A program made the position numbers and the translations under genes. Shown piece by piece: positions 6,215 through 13,185 of a DNA stretch of 19,211 nucleotides; positions within the stretch are counted from its first letter, which is position 1; each line of letters opens with the position of its first letter. Source of the DNA: an uncultured Mailhella sp. Its GTDB lineage: Bacteria > Desulfobacterota > Desulfovibrionia > Desulfovibrionales > Desulfovibrionaceae. The notes below the pieces were generated by a model. That model had not been told where the DNA came from. It ran no database searches and saw only the letters and a list, made by a program, of their open reading frames with translations. The stretch spans positions 1-19,211 of the forward strand of contig CAOMFZ010000017.1 in the NCBI GenBank assembly GCA_948482415.1, read 5' to 3'.

Positions 6215-7351
6215 TTAATTGTTTGGCTCGGTTGTGTCTGCCTGCTGTGCTGTTGTTTGTTCTGCTGTTTGTTCCATGCTGTTCTCTGCATTTTCTTCTG
6301 TGTTGTCTTGCTTTTCTTCGTTTTTTGTACGCGTTCTGCCGGCAATCTTTGTAATGTAAATACTTATTTCATACAGGAAAATCATAGGGAGTGCCATGAG
6401 TACCTGCGAAAAAACATCAGGCGGCGTTAAAATTGCTGCCACAATAAAAATAACAAGAATGGCATATTTTCTGTAGCGGCGCATGCCGACAGGGGTAATA
6501 AGGCGAAGTCTTGCCAGAAAATAAGAGAAAAGCGGCATTTCAAAAACAAGACCAAAGGCAATAATGAGTTTCAGGGCAAAGCTCAAATATTCTTCAACAC
6601 TAATCATGGGGCGAACCATGTCAGTGGTAAAGCCCATGAAGAATTTGAAAGCAATAGGAAAGACAGTGATATAACAGAATGCCGCACCTGCCAGAAAGAA
6701 AAAGGCAGAAAAGAAAGCCAGCGGCAAAACAGCCCTTTGTTCTTCTTTATACAGCCCCGGAGCGATAAATGCCCAAATTTGATAAAAACTATAAGGACTT
6801 GTGCCTAATATGGAAAGCATGAGCGACACTTTCAGATAGGTGAAAAATGCACCTTGCGGTGAGGTGTAAATAAGGGTGCTTCCCTCAGGTAAAAAGCGGG
6901 TGAGCGGTTCTGCCAGATAAGTATAGGCAAGTTCTGATACGCCGTAAAAACCAATAAATCCAATCAATATCATAATCACAATACGAGTCAGACGCCAGCG
7001 CAGCTCATTTAAATGAGAAAGAAGCGGCATTTGATTTTCTTCCGGTTCGTCCTGCGTTTTTTGTTTTGCCGCAAACGCTGCCGGAGGAACAAAGGCTTCG
7101 CCGGTATTATCTTCTTCGGTATTGTTTGCCGGTTCTGTTTTTGGGCTTGTATTTCCTGCCGGGCTGTCAGTGTTGTTATTTATATTGTCTGTATTATCAG
7201 TATGTTGTGCTGTTTCTTGTGCTGTTTCAGCAGAATTATCTGTTTCGTGATTTTGTACAGTTTGGGGTGCGTCTTTTGGCAGGGGACGAGATGCGGCAGG
7301 TTCACTGCCAAGAATTCGTTTTATGTTGTTTTCTTCATCATCAAAGCACAT
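6215..7351 (-). CDS. tatC: Sec-independent protein translocase TatC with long acidic N-terminal extension
   Basis: TatC is the inner-membrane receptor of the twin-arginine pathway, which exports folded, often cofactor-bearing proteins. The core (about 108-330) is typical: PLLSHLNELRWRL with the glutamate of the HLxELR signal-peptide site, FIAPGLYKEEQR with the second conserved Glu, FEMPLF, and six predicted helices. The product is 378 residues against about 250 for the family. About 107 residues of Asp/Asn/Thr/Glu/Gln-rich sequence precede the core and about 40 similar residues follow it. The ATG at 7351 has only AAGG, overlapping the tatB stop, which would suit coupled translation. An in-frame ATG at 7030 (GGAAG eight bases upstream) would give just the core plus tail, so the start is uncertain. 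It lies nine bases after tatB. Confidence 0.92.
   Translation of the reverse strand: MCFDDEENNIKRILGSEPAASRPLPKDAPQTVQNHETDNSAETAQETAQHTDNTDNINNNTDSPAGNTSPKTEPANNTEEDNTGEAFVPPAAFAAKQKTQDEPEENQMPLLSHLNELRWRLTRIVIMILIGFIGFYGVSELAYTYLAEPLTRFLPEGSTLIYTSPQGAFFTYLKVSLMLSILGTSPYSFYQIWAFIAPGLYKEEQRAVLPLAFFSAFFFLAGAAFCYITVFPIAFKFFMGFTTDMVRPMISVEEYLSFALKLIIAFGLVFEMPLFSYFLARLRLITPVGMRRYRKYAILVIFIVAAILTPPDVFSQVLMALPMIFLYEISIYITKIAGRTRTKNEEKQDNTEENAENSMEQTAEQTTAQQADTTEPNN
7205..7228 (+). repeat. Tandem 12-bp repeat within the tatC extension
   Basis: TTGTGCTGTTTC occurs twice head to tail; on the coding strand it encodes the repeated ETAQ ETAQ. It lies in a low-complexity stretch prone to slippage that keeps the reading frame. 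Confidence 0.85.
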
Positions 7352-7360
7352 GAAAAAACC

Positions 7361-7624
7361 TTATGCCTTTGTTTGTTCTTTTTCAGGAGTTTTGCCTGCT
7401 TCGGCAGTTTCTTCTGCTTGTTTTTGGTTGGCTTTTTTCTTTTCCTGTTTCTCTTCAAAAGCGATTTCAGTGTTTATGCTGCGCTGAAAATCCCGTGACG
7501 CACGCTGAAATTGTCCCATGGCTTTGCCCAACGTATTGGCAATTTTAGGTAAATTTTTCGGACCTAAAACAATGAGAGCAACTACTAAGATGAGCAAAAG
7601 TTCTGTAGAGCCAATTCCAAACAT
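7361..7624 (-). CDS. tatB: Twin-arginine translocase subunit TatB (TatA/B family)
   Basis: This small membrane protein works with TatC to bind twin-arginine signal peptides. The 87-residue product has MFGIGSTELL at the start with the conserved Glu8, one membrane helix (about 7-20), the GP hinge (21-22), an amphipathic helix (KNLPKIANTLGKAMGQFQRA) and a charged Lys/Glu/Gln tail. GP rather than FG at the hinge, and the N-terminal FGIG, favour TatB over TatA, but the two paralogues are hard to separate by eye. The frame is open 23 codons further upstream; I chose the ATG at 7624 because GAGG (7630-7633) precedes it and the family starts there. It is the first gene of the tat-his operon. No other tatA is in the window. 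Confidence 0.88.
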   Translation of the reverse strand: MFGIGSTELLLILVVALIVLGPKNLPKIANTLGKAMGQFQRASRDFQRSINTEIAFEEKQEKKKANQKQAEETAEAGKTPEKEQTKA

Positions 7625-7664
7625 AATAACCTCGAAAACGAACAAATAATTTTTGTGAAGATAA

Positions 7665-7693
7665 AGTATATATGTTTTTCCGCATAAAGGCAA
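7665..7693 (-). promoter_or_regulatory. Candidate promoter of the tatB-tatC-hisB-lipoprotein-hisA operon
   Basis: On the minus strand TTGCCT (7688-7693), 17 bases, TATACT (7665-7670). The -10 differs from consensus at one base. It lies about 40 bases before the tatB start. Confidence 0.55.
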
Positions 7694-7737
7694 GCAGGGA
7701 AAAAGACGGGTTAAACATAGCGAGGCTTGAATAAAAG

Positions 7738-7753
7738 AGAATATTTTTATTCT
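7738..7753 (-). terminator. Weak possible terminator at the end of the EamA gene
   Basis: AGAATA and TATTCT form a 6-bp AT-rich stem with a 4-nt loop, followed on the minus strand by CTTTTATT. It overlaps the stop codon and is thermodynamically weak. Confidence 0.3.
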
Positions 7754-8655
7754 TTAATTTTTTGTATATTCGCCGTGTATACGCCTATAAGAATTATGAC
7801 TGCGCCTAGGATTTGGGAATTAGTAAATGGTTCGCCAAGAATGAATGAGCCTGTAAGAATGGAAACAACGGTTGCTATGCCAAGAAATGAGGAAGTACGG
7901 TTGACGCCGATTTTAGCAATGGCAACATTTGACAGGAAAAAAGCCAGAATAGAGCAGCCAATTCCCTGATACAGCACCGCGATAAGAAACGTTTTATTTT
8001 GAAAAGGCAGGCTCAGTAATGCGTCTAAATTTTTTTCAATGCATACTGCTTCCATGACAGCCAAAAGGACAAAGACAAGAGTTCCGGCTGTGATCATGCC
8101 ATAGGTAACTTCTATGCCGGTGAAATCAGACGCTTTTTCAACAAAAACGCAGTAAAGCGCACACGAAATAACTGCTGTGAGTAGAAATACATAGCCTGTT
8201 AGAGAAAAGCTTGAGGAAGTGTTGACGGCAAGAACTGTGACAAGCACGCCTGCAAGAGTGATAAGTATTCCTGTTAGTTGTAATGGTGCAGGCTTTTTGT
8301 GCAAAATTGCTGCTGAGGCGATGAGGGAGGCAACGGGTATGCAGGCAAGGAAGACTCCACTCTCAGATGCTGTTGTTTTTTGTATGCCAATTGTTTCACC
8401 GATGAAATAAATAACAGGACTGCATATCACAATTAACAGCAAAGGTTTGAGTCTTTTTTCTTTCAAATGAATTTTGAACACACCAAGCGCAATAAGCAGG
8501 CTCATGATGATAAATGCTGTGAAAAAACGCCAGCCTAACAGCGATAACATGCTTGCCGTATTGACTGCCTGTTTTGTAAAAATATAACTCATACCAAAAA
8601 TAGTTTCACAGCCAAGGGCACAAAGGCAGCCAACAAGCAAATTACTTTGTTTCAT
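7747..8655 (-). CDS. EamA/DMT-superfamily transporter
   Basis: This 302-residue inner-membrane protein has about ten hydrophobic helices arranged as two five-helix halves, the normal EamA (DUF6) design. Family signs are the N-terminal GCETIFGMSYIFTKQAV, a WRFF in helix 2, SESGVFLACIPV at the end of half 1, and the C-terminal FLGIATVVSILTGSFILGEP, a classic EamA signature. Members export or import metabolites such as amino acids and nucleotides; the substrate here cannot be told. It is 48 bases downstream of the second chrA. I see no good ribosome-binding site before the ATG at 8655. It may be the last gene of a chrA-chrA-eamA transcript. Confidence 0.92.
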   Translation of the reverse strand: MKQSNLLVGCLCALGCETIFGMSYIFTKQAVNTASMLSLLGWRFFTAFIIMSLLIALGVFKIHLKEKRLKPLLLIVICSPVIYFIGETIGIQKTTASESGVFLACIPVASLIASAAILHKKPAPLQLTGILITLAGVLVTVLAVNTSSSFSLTGYVFLLTAVISCALYCVFVEKASDFTGIEVTYGMITAGTLVFVLLAVMEAVCIEKNLDALLSLPFQNKTFLIAVLYQGIGCSILAFFLSNVAIAKIGVNRTSSFLGIATVVSILTGSFILGEPFTNSQILGAVIILIGVYTANIQKIKE

Positions 8656-8703
8656 TTTAATAATATTTGGTAATGTTATGCAGGTTATTTTTGGTTGAGA
8701 TAT

Positions 8704-9267
8704 TTATATTGAATATATACCTATGCCTAAAAAAGCAGCAATTATTATCAACATAATTGGTGATAATTTTCGGTTTTTAAGTTTTTTGTATCCAAACATT
8801 GAAACAACTAATGCAATGGTAATAATAATTGATTGCAAGCTGATAGTTATGGCAGATATAATTCCAAAACAGTTATTTAATGTCATATAAATACCTGTGG
8901 CAAGAACAATACCAATAATGCAAGGCTTTAAACCTCTTATAACAGCCTGTACATATTGGTTTTGTAACGCTGTTTTCAGCAATATGGTTATGAGCAGAAT
9001 AATAATAAATGAAGGCAGAACTACTGCAAACGTTGCTATAACAGCACCTAATATCCCACCTTGAATAGTTCCGATATAGGTCGCAAGGTTTACCATGATA
9101 GGACCTGGGGAACTTTCACTTACAGCGATTATGTAAGATAGCATTTCATCTGTCAGCCAATTATGAGACAGAACTTCATCACGGATAAGAGGGATTGCTC
9201 CATATGCTCCGCCAAATGCAAAACAGCCAATTTTAAAAAAGCTGAAAAGTAAAGCAAAATAAATCAT
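8704..9267 (-). CDS. chrA: Chromate transporter, short-chain ChrA family, second half-size subunit
   Basis: ChrA proteins (CHR superfamily) are inner-membrane transporters, some of which extrude chromate. This is a half-size member with one CHR domain of 187 residues from the ATG at 9267. Diagnostic segments are FAFGGAYGAIPLI near the N-terminus and SESSPGPIMVNLATYIG (about 50-66). The ATG overlaps the stop of the first half by four bases (ATGA), with AAGGA 12 bases upstream. A TTG four codons earlier would leave no spacing. Paired short ChrA genes normally work as a heterodimer in place of the long two-domain protein. Base composition is clearly more AT-rich than in guaA. Chromate as the real substrate is unproven. 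Confidence 0.92.
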   Translation of the reverse strand: MIYFALLFSFFKIGCFAFGGAYGAIPLIRDEVLSHNWLTDEMLSYIIAVSESSPGPIMVNLATYIGTIQGGILGAVIATFAVVLPSFIIILLITILLKTALQNQYVQAVIRGLKPCIIGIVLATGIYMTLNNCFGIISAITISLQSIIITIALVVSMFGYKKLKNRKLSPIMLIIIAAFLGIGIYSI

Positions 9268-9842
9268 TTGTTTTGGCAATCCTTTTGTTTTGGACTGTCA
9301 AAACAAACAAAAATGAGCAGACTGGCAATACCGGCAACTATCATTAAACTGATAGAGGAAAAATTCCAGGCAAAAATATTGACACACAGCATGAGAACAC
9401 AAGAACAAATCATAATCATTCTTGGCAGTGTTTTTTTATTCATTTTTTTTACCATGGTAACAGCAGCATCGAGGATTAAAATTCCTACCGCAATTTTTAT
9501 GCCTTTAAATGCATTTGCAATAACAGTTATTTCAAGAAAATTATTTAAAAACATTGAAATCAAATAGATAACCAGAAAAGACGGCATAACTATGCCAAGT
9601 GTGGCTGCTACGGCACCGATAAATTTGGCTTTTTTATATCCTGTATATGTTGCGCAGTTGATAGCAATAGGTCCTGGAGTTGATTCTGCAATAACAGTTA
9701 TGTTTAACAGTTCATCGTGGGTAATCCACTGTTTACGTTCAACACAAATGTTTTCTATCATAGCAATCATGGCATATCCACCGCCAAAGGTGAATAAGCC
9801 AATTTTGGCAAAAGTGAGAAATAAATTAATTATTATATTCAT
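9264..9842 (-). CDS. chrA: Chromate transporter, short-chain ChrA family, first half-size subunit
   Basis: This 192-residue CHR-domain membrane protein is paired with the gene that follows. It carries FTFGGGYAMIAMI (17-29) and ESTPGPIAINCATYTG (about 53-68), the two hallmark motifs, plus about five hydrophobic helices. Unlike its partner it ends in a polar tail, SPKQKDCQNK. The two halves differ clearly in sequence, so this is a real gene pair and not one gene broken by a frameshift. It starts 51 bases after guaA on the same strand, with no obvious ribosome site before the ATG at 9842. Its AT-rich composition beside guaA hints at later acquisition. Confidence 0.92.
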   Translation of the reverse strand: MNIIINLFLTFAKIGLFTFGGGYAMIAMIENICVERKQWITHDELLNITVIAESTPGPIAINCATYTGYKKAKFIGAVAATLGIVMPSFLVIYLISMFLNNFLEITVIANAFKGIKIAVGILILDAAVTMVKKMNKKTLPRMIMICSCVLMLCVNIFAWNFSSISLMIVAGIASLLIFVCFDSPKQKDCQNK

Positions 9843-9860
9843 TTTTGTCAGATTGCTATG

Positions 9861-9872
9861 CTCTAATTAGAG
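9861..9872. promoter_or_regulatory. 12-bp palindrome between guaA and the first chrA
   Basis: CTCTAATTAGAG is a perfect palindrome about 20 bases upstream of the first chrA start. It has no loop or T-run, so it is not a terminator; an operator is possible. There is no regulator gene nearby. Confidence 0.3.
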
Positions 9873-9893
9873 GTTTCAAGTTTGTTTTTTATA

Positions 9894-11438
9894 TTATTCC
9901 CATTCGATAGTGCTGGGTGGTTTTGGTGAAATATCAAGCACAACGCGGTTGACGCCGCGGACTTCGTTGATAATTCGTGTGCTCATTTTTGCCAGCACAT
10001 CTTCCGGAATACGGGACCAGTCTGCGGTCATAGCGTCCACGCTGTCCACAATACGCAGGGCAATGACACTTTCATAAGTTCTGCCGTCGCCCATAACTCC
10101 CACGGTCTTGAGCGGAAGAAGCACGGCAAAGCCCTGCCATACTTTGCGGTACCAGCCGGAAGCACGGAGTTCTTCCTGTACAATGCTATCAGCTTTGCGC
10201 AGGATATTGAGACGCTCCTCGGTAATTTCGCCGATAATGCGTATAGCGAGCCCCGGTCCGGGGAAAGGATGACGCCAAAGCACGGAATCGGGAATACCCA
10301 GTTCAGCCCCTACAGCCCGCACTTCGTCTTTAAAAAGTTCGCGTAAGGGTTCTATAAGTGCCATATCCATTTTTTCCGGCAAGCCGCCTACATTATGGTG
10401 GCTTTTGATGACAGCACTGGGTCCTTTGTAAGAAACGGATTCAATCACATCGGGGTAAAGGGTTCCCTGTGCAAGGAATTTAACGCTGACACCGCTTGCT
10501 TTGATGGCGTTTGCTTCCTGTTCAAAAACATCAATAAAGGTATGACCGATGATTTTGCGTTTCTTTTCAGGGTCTTCAACGCCGGCTAATTTATCAAGAA
10601 AGAGCTTGCCTGCATCCACATATTTCAAATTCAAATCAAAATGTTCGCGCAAATAATGGACAACTTCTTCGCCTTCATTTTCACGCAGAACGCCGTTGTT
10701 CACAAAAATACAGTGCAGTCTGTGCCCAATGGCTTTATTTAAAAGCACAGCCACAACGGTTGAGTCAACACCGCCGGACAAGGCGCAGATAACGTGTCCG
10801 TCGCCAACTTTTTCGCGGCATTCGTCAATAACGCGTTCCGCAAAGTTATGCATATTCCAGTCAGCGGTAAGGTGCGCCACTTCAAAGAGAAAGTTTTTAA
10901 TCATGGCTGTGCCGTCAAGGCTGTGGTGCACTTCCGGGTGGAACTGCAAAGCATAGATTTTGCGGGTTTCATCGCACATGGCAGCAATAGCGAGTGTTGC
11001 CGTTTTGCCGCAAACTTTAAAGCCCTGCGGAGCTTTGCTTACTTTGTCGCCGTGGCTCATCCACACACGCGAAGTTTTGCCAAGTCCCTTCCACAATGCG
11101 CTTGTGCCGCAAAGTTCCAATTCGGCGGGACCGTATTCACGGGTTTCAGACTGGGAAAGTTCACCGCCAAGATTGTGGGCGAGCAGCTGCATACCATAGC
11201 AAATGCCGAGCACAGGCACTCCAATTTCAAGAAGTCCCATATCCAGAGTTGGAGCATCTTTTTCGCCAACGCTGGCAGGGCCGCCTGATAAAATAATGGC
11301 GTCAGGCTGCATGGCTTTTACTTTATCAGCGCTGATCTGGCAGGGGTGAATTTCGGAATACACGCCCAGTTCACGCACACGGCGGGCAATCAGTTGGGTA
11401 ACTTGAGAGCCAAAGTCGATAATAATTACTTTTGACAT
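9894..11438 (-). CDS. guaA: GMP synthase (glutamine-hydrolysing) GuaA
   Basis: GuaA converts XMP to GMP using ATP and the amide of glutamine, the last step of guanine nucleotide synthesis. The 514 residues cover both domains. The class I glutamine amidotransferase domain has SGGPASV, nucleophile C80 in LGICYGMQ, and H167/E169 in FHPEV. The ATP-pyrophosphatase domain has the P-loop SGGVDST (221-227), and the C-terminal dimerisation domain ends in PPSTIEWE, as usual for the family. It starts 28 bases after guaB, with AAGG before the ATG, so the two form the classic guaBA operon. No clear terminator separates it from chrA. Confidence 0.98.
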   Translation of the reverse strand: MSKVIIIDFGSQVTQLIARRVRELGVYSEIHPCQISADKVKAMQPDAIILSGGPASVGEKDAPTLDMGLLEIGVPVLGICYGMQLLAHNLGGELSQSETREYGPAELELCGTSALWKGLGKTSRVWMSHGDKVSKAPQGFKVCGKTATLAIAAMCDETRKIYALQFHPEVHHSLDGTAMIKNFLFEVAHLTADWNMHNFAERVIDECREKVGDGHVICALSGGVDSTVVAVLLNKAIGHRLHCIFVNNGVLRENEGEEVVHYLREHFDLNLKYVDAGKLFLDKLAGVEDPEKKRKIIGHTFIDVFEQEANAIKASGVSVKFLAQGTLYPDVIESVSYKGPSAVIKSHHNVGGLPEKMDMALIEPLRELFKDEVRAVGAELGIPDSVLWRHPFPGPGLAIRIIGEITEERLNILRKADSIVQEELRASGWYRKVWQGFAVLLPLKTVGVMGDGRTYESVIALRIVDSVDAMTADWSRIPEDVLAKMSTRIINEVRGVNRVVLDISPKPPSTIEWE

Positions 11439-11466
11439 AATAACCTTTTCTATTTTCTATGCTTTA

Positions 11467-12924
11467 TTAATGTTCTACGCGGTAGTTTGGCGCTTCTTTG
11501 GTGATAATGACGTCATGGACGTGGCTTTCACGAAGACCGGCAGAGGAAATTTCCACATATTGGGCTGTTTCAAAAAGGGTTGGAATATCTTTAGCGCCGA
11601 GGTAACCCATACCGGAACGGAGTCCGCCCATAAGCTGATAAATGGTATCAGCCACAGGACCGCGGGAAGGCACACGTCCAACAATACCTTCCGGAACAAA
11701 TTTTTTGGATTTTTCCTGGAAATAACGGTCACAGCTGCCGTCTTTCATGGCATCGATGGAACCCATGCCGCGGTAGGTTTTATAGGTACGTCCCTGATAT
11801 AAAATTATTTCGCCGGGGGTTTCATCAGTACCGGCAAAAAGAGAACCCGCCATAATGGCATTGGCGCCCACAGCAAGGGCTTTGACAATATCACCGGAGT
11901 ATTTAATGCCGCCGTCAGCAATGAGGCATTTGTCGTGTTCGCGGGTAGCACGGCTTGTTTCCATAATGGCGGTTACTTGAGGAACACCAACGCCTGCAAC
12001 AACACGGGTGGTACAAATGGAACCGGGGCCGATGCCGCATTTTACCGTGTCAACGCCGGCTTCAATCAAAGCTTTTGCGCCTTCATAGGTTGCCACATTG
12101 CCGGCAATAAGCTGTGCTTTGGGGAAAGATGCGCGGATATTGCGCACAGCTTTCAAAATATTTTCAGAATGGCCGTGAGCAGAGTCAAGTACAAGCACGT
12201 CAACACCGGCAGAAAGAAGCGCATTTGCGCGTTCAACACTTTCAGCGCCAACGCCAATGGCAGCGCCGACACGAAGACGGCCTTTGTCATCTTTGCAGGA
12301 ATTAGGGTATTTCTGCACTTTATCAATATCTTTCATGGTAATAAGACCGCGAAGTTTGCGGTTGCCGTCAACAACAAGCAGTTTTTCAATTCTGTGGGCA
12401 TGCAGGTGATGTTTTGCTTCTTCCAGCGTTGTGCCCATGGGAACAGTTACCAGATTGTCTCTTGTCATAACTTCGCAGACAAGAACTTTGGACGGGTCTG
12501 TGACAAAACGCACGTCACGGTTGGTGAGGATACCCACCAACGTATCATTTTTTTCAACCGGCAAGCCGCTGACACGATAATCGTGCATGAGTTCCAGAGC
12601 TTTTTGTACCGTATCGTCAGGACCAACAGTGACCGGGTCCAAAATCATGCCGCTTTCGGATTTTTTTACTTTTTCCACTTCCAGTTTTTGGTCGGCAATA
12701 CTCATATTTTTGTGGATAATGCCAATACCGCCGCTGCGAGCCATGGAAATAGCCATGGCAGATTCCGTTACCGTATCCATGGCGGCGGAAAGAAGAGGGA
12801 TAGGAAGTTTTATTTCCGGGGTCAGCCATGCTTCAAGGTTTACCATGTCTGGCGTTACATTTGAATATGCAGGAACAAGTAAAATATCTTCAAAGGTTAA
12901 GGATTTACCTAAACATTTTGCCAT
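11467..12924 (-). CDS. guaB: Inosine-5'-monophosphate dehydrogenase GuaB
   Basis: GuaB oxidises IMP to XMP with NAD, the committed step to guanine nucleotides. The 485-residue product has a TIM barrel interrupted by two CBS domains (about 95-205) that in this family bind regulatory nucleotides. Visible landmarks are LTFEDILLVPAYS at the start, the catalytic loop GPGSICTTR with C304, YRGMGSIDAM, and the C-terminal flap. Thirteen upstream codons are open, but the ATG at 12924 is chosen because AGGAG (12932-12936) lies seven bases before it and the family begins there. It is divergent from lysS and has a hairpin in its leader. Confidence 0.98.
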   Translation of the reverse strand: MAKCLGKSLTFEDILLVPAYSNVTPDMVNLEAWLTPEIKLPIPLLSAAMDTVTESAMAISMARSGGIGIIHKNMSIADQKLEVEKVKKSESGMILDPVTVGPDDTVQKALELMHDYRVSGLPVEKNDTLVGILTNRDVRFVTDPSKVLVCEVMTRDNLVTVPMGTTLEEAKHHLHAHRIEKLLVVDGNRKLRGLITMKDIDKVQKYPNSCKDDKGRLRVGAAIGVGAESVERANALLSAGVDVLVLDSAHGHSENILKAVRNIRASFPKAQLIAGNVATYEGAKALIEAGVDTVKCGIGPGSICTTRVVAGVGVPQVTAIMETSRATREHDKCLIADGGIKYSGDIVKALAVGANAIMAGSLFAGTDETPGEIILYQGRTYKTYRGMGSIDAMKDGSCDRYFQEKSKKFVPEGIVGRVPSRGPVADTIYQLMGGLRSGMGYLGAKDIPTLFETAQYVEISSAGLRESHVHDVIITKEAPNYRVEH

Positions 12925-12964
12925 AATAGAGCTCCTATGGGAAAAAGGCTGTAGATTAAACAAA

Positions 12965-12996
12965 AACGCTTATCCATTACATTCAGAAAAAGCGTT
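12965..12996 (-). promoter_or_regulatory. Terminator-like hairpin in the guaB leader
   Basis: On the minus strand AACGCTT (12990-12996) and AAGCGTT (12965-12971) pair over 7 bp with an 18-nt loop and are followed by TTTGTTTAAT, about 40 bases before the guaB start. This is the form of a weak terminator or attenuator. The loop contains ATGGATAA, whose complement TTATCCAT is found upstream (13028-13035 on the opposite strand). No known purine-riboswitch core is visible. Confidence 0.4.
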
Positions 12997-13034
12997 AAGT
13001 TAAGGGGTTTTGATAAAATTGTAATCAATGGATA

Positions 13035-13064
13035 AAAATAACTTGTTCTTTATGTCTTTGTCAA
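13035..13064 (-). promoter_or_regulatory. Candidate guaB promoter
   Basis: On the minus strand a perfect TTGACA (13059-13064), 18 bases, TATTTT (13035-13040). The -10 matches four of six. It gives a leader of about 105 bases. Confidence 0.5.
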
Positions 13065-13117
13065 TAAAATAAATGAGAAATTTCTCCGAAAATTTGATTT
13101 TTTCTTTGCTCTTTGTC

Positions 13118-13146
13118 TTGACTATATGCGCATATTCCAATAATAT
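13118..13146 (+). promoter_or_regulatory. Candidate lysS operon promoter with a palindrome in the spacer
   Basis: TTGACT (13118-13123), 17 bases, TAATAT (13141-13146), about 40 bases before the GTG start. The spacer contains the perfect 12-bp palindrome ATATGCGCATAT (13124-13135), directly after the -35, a position where a repressor could block RNA polymerase. Confidence 0.5.
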
Positions 13147-13185
13147 AACAGGTCACGATAAAATGCTATCTTTGTGGAGTGATAA

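Noticed and set aside
8704..9842. ChrA as a single long gene broken by a frameshift
   Set aside because: The two halves join by a clean ATGA overlap, each with its own start and complete CHR motifs. Paired short-chain ChrA genes are a known arrangement.
11935..12864. 309-residue open frame on the plus strand opposite guaB
   Set aside because: guaB is complete and unmistakable on the other strand. The frame is rich in Phe, Asn, His and Ala with no recognisable domain, typical of an antisense shadow.
12925..13060. Guanine riboswitch before guaB
   Set aside because: The conserved purine-riboswitch core and paired loops are not visible; only simple dyads are present.
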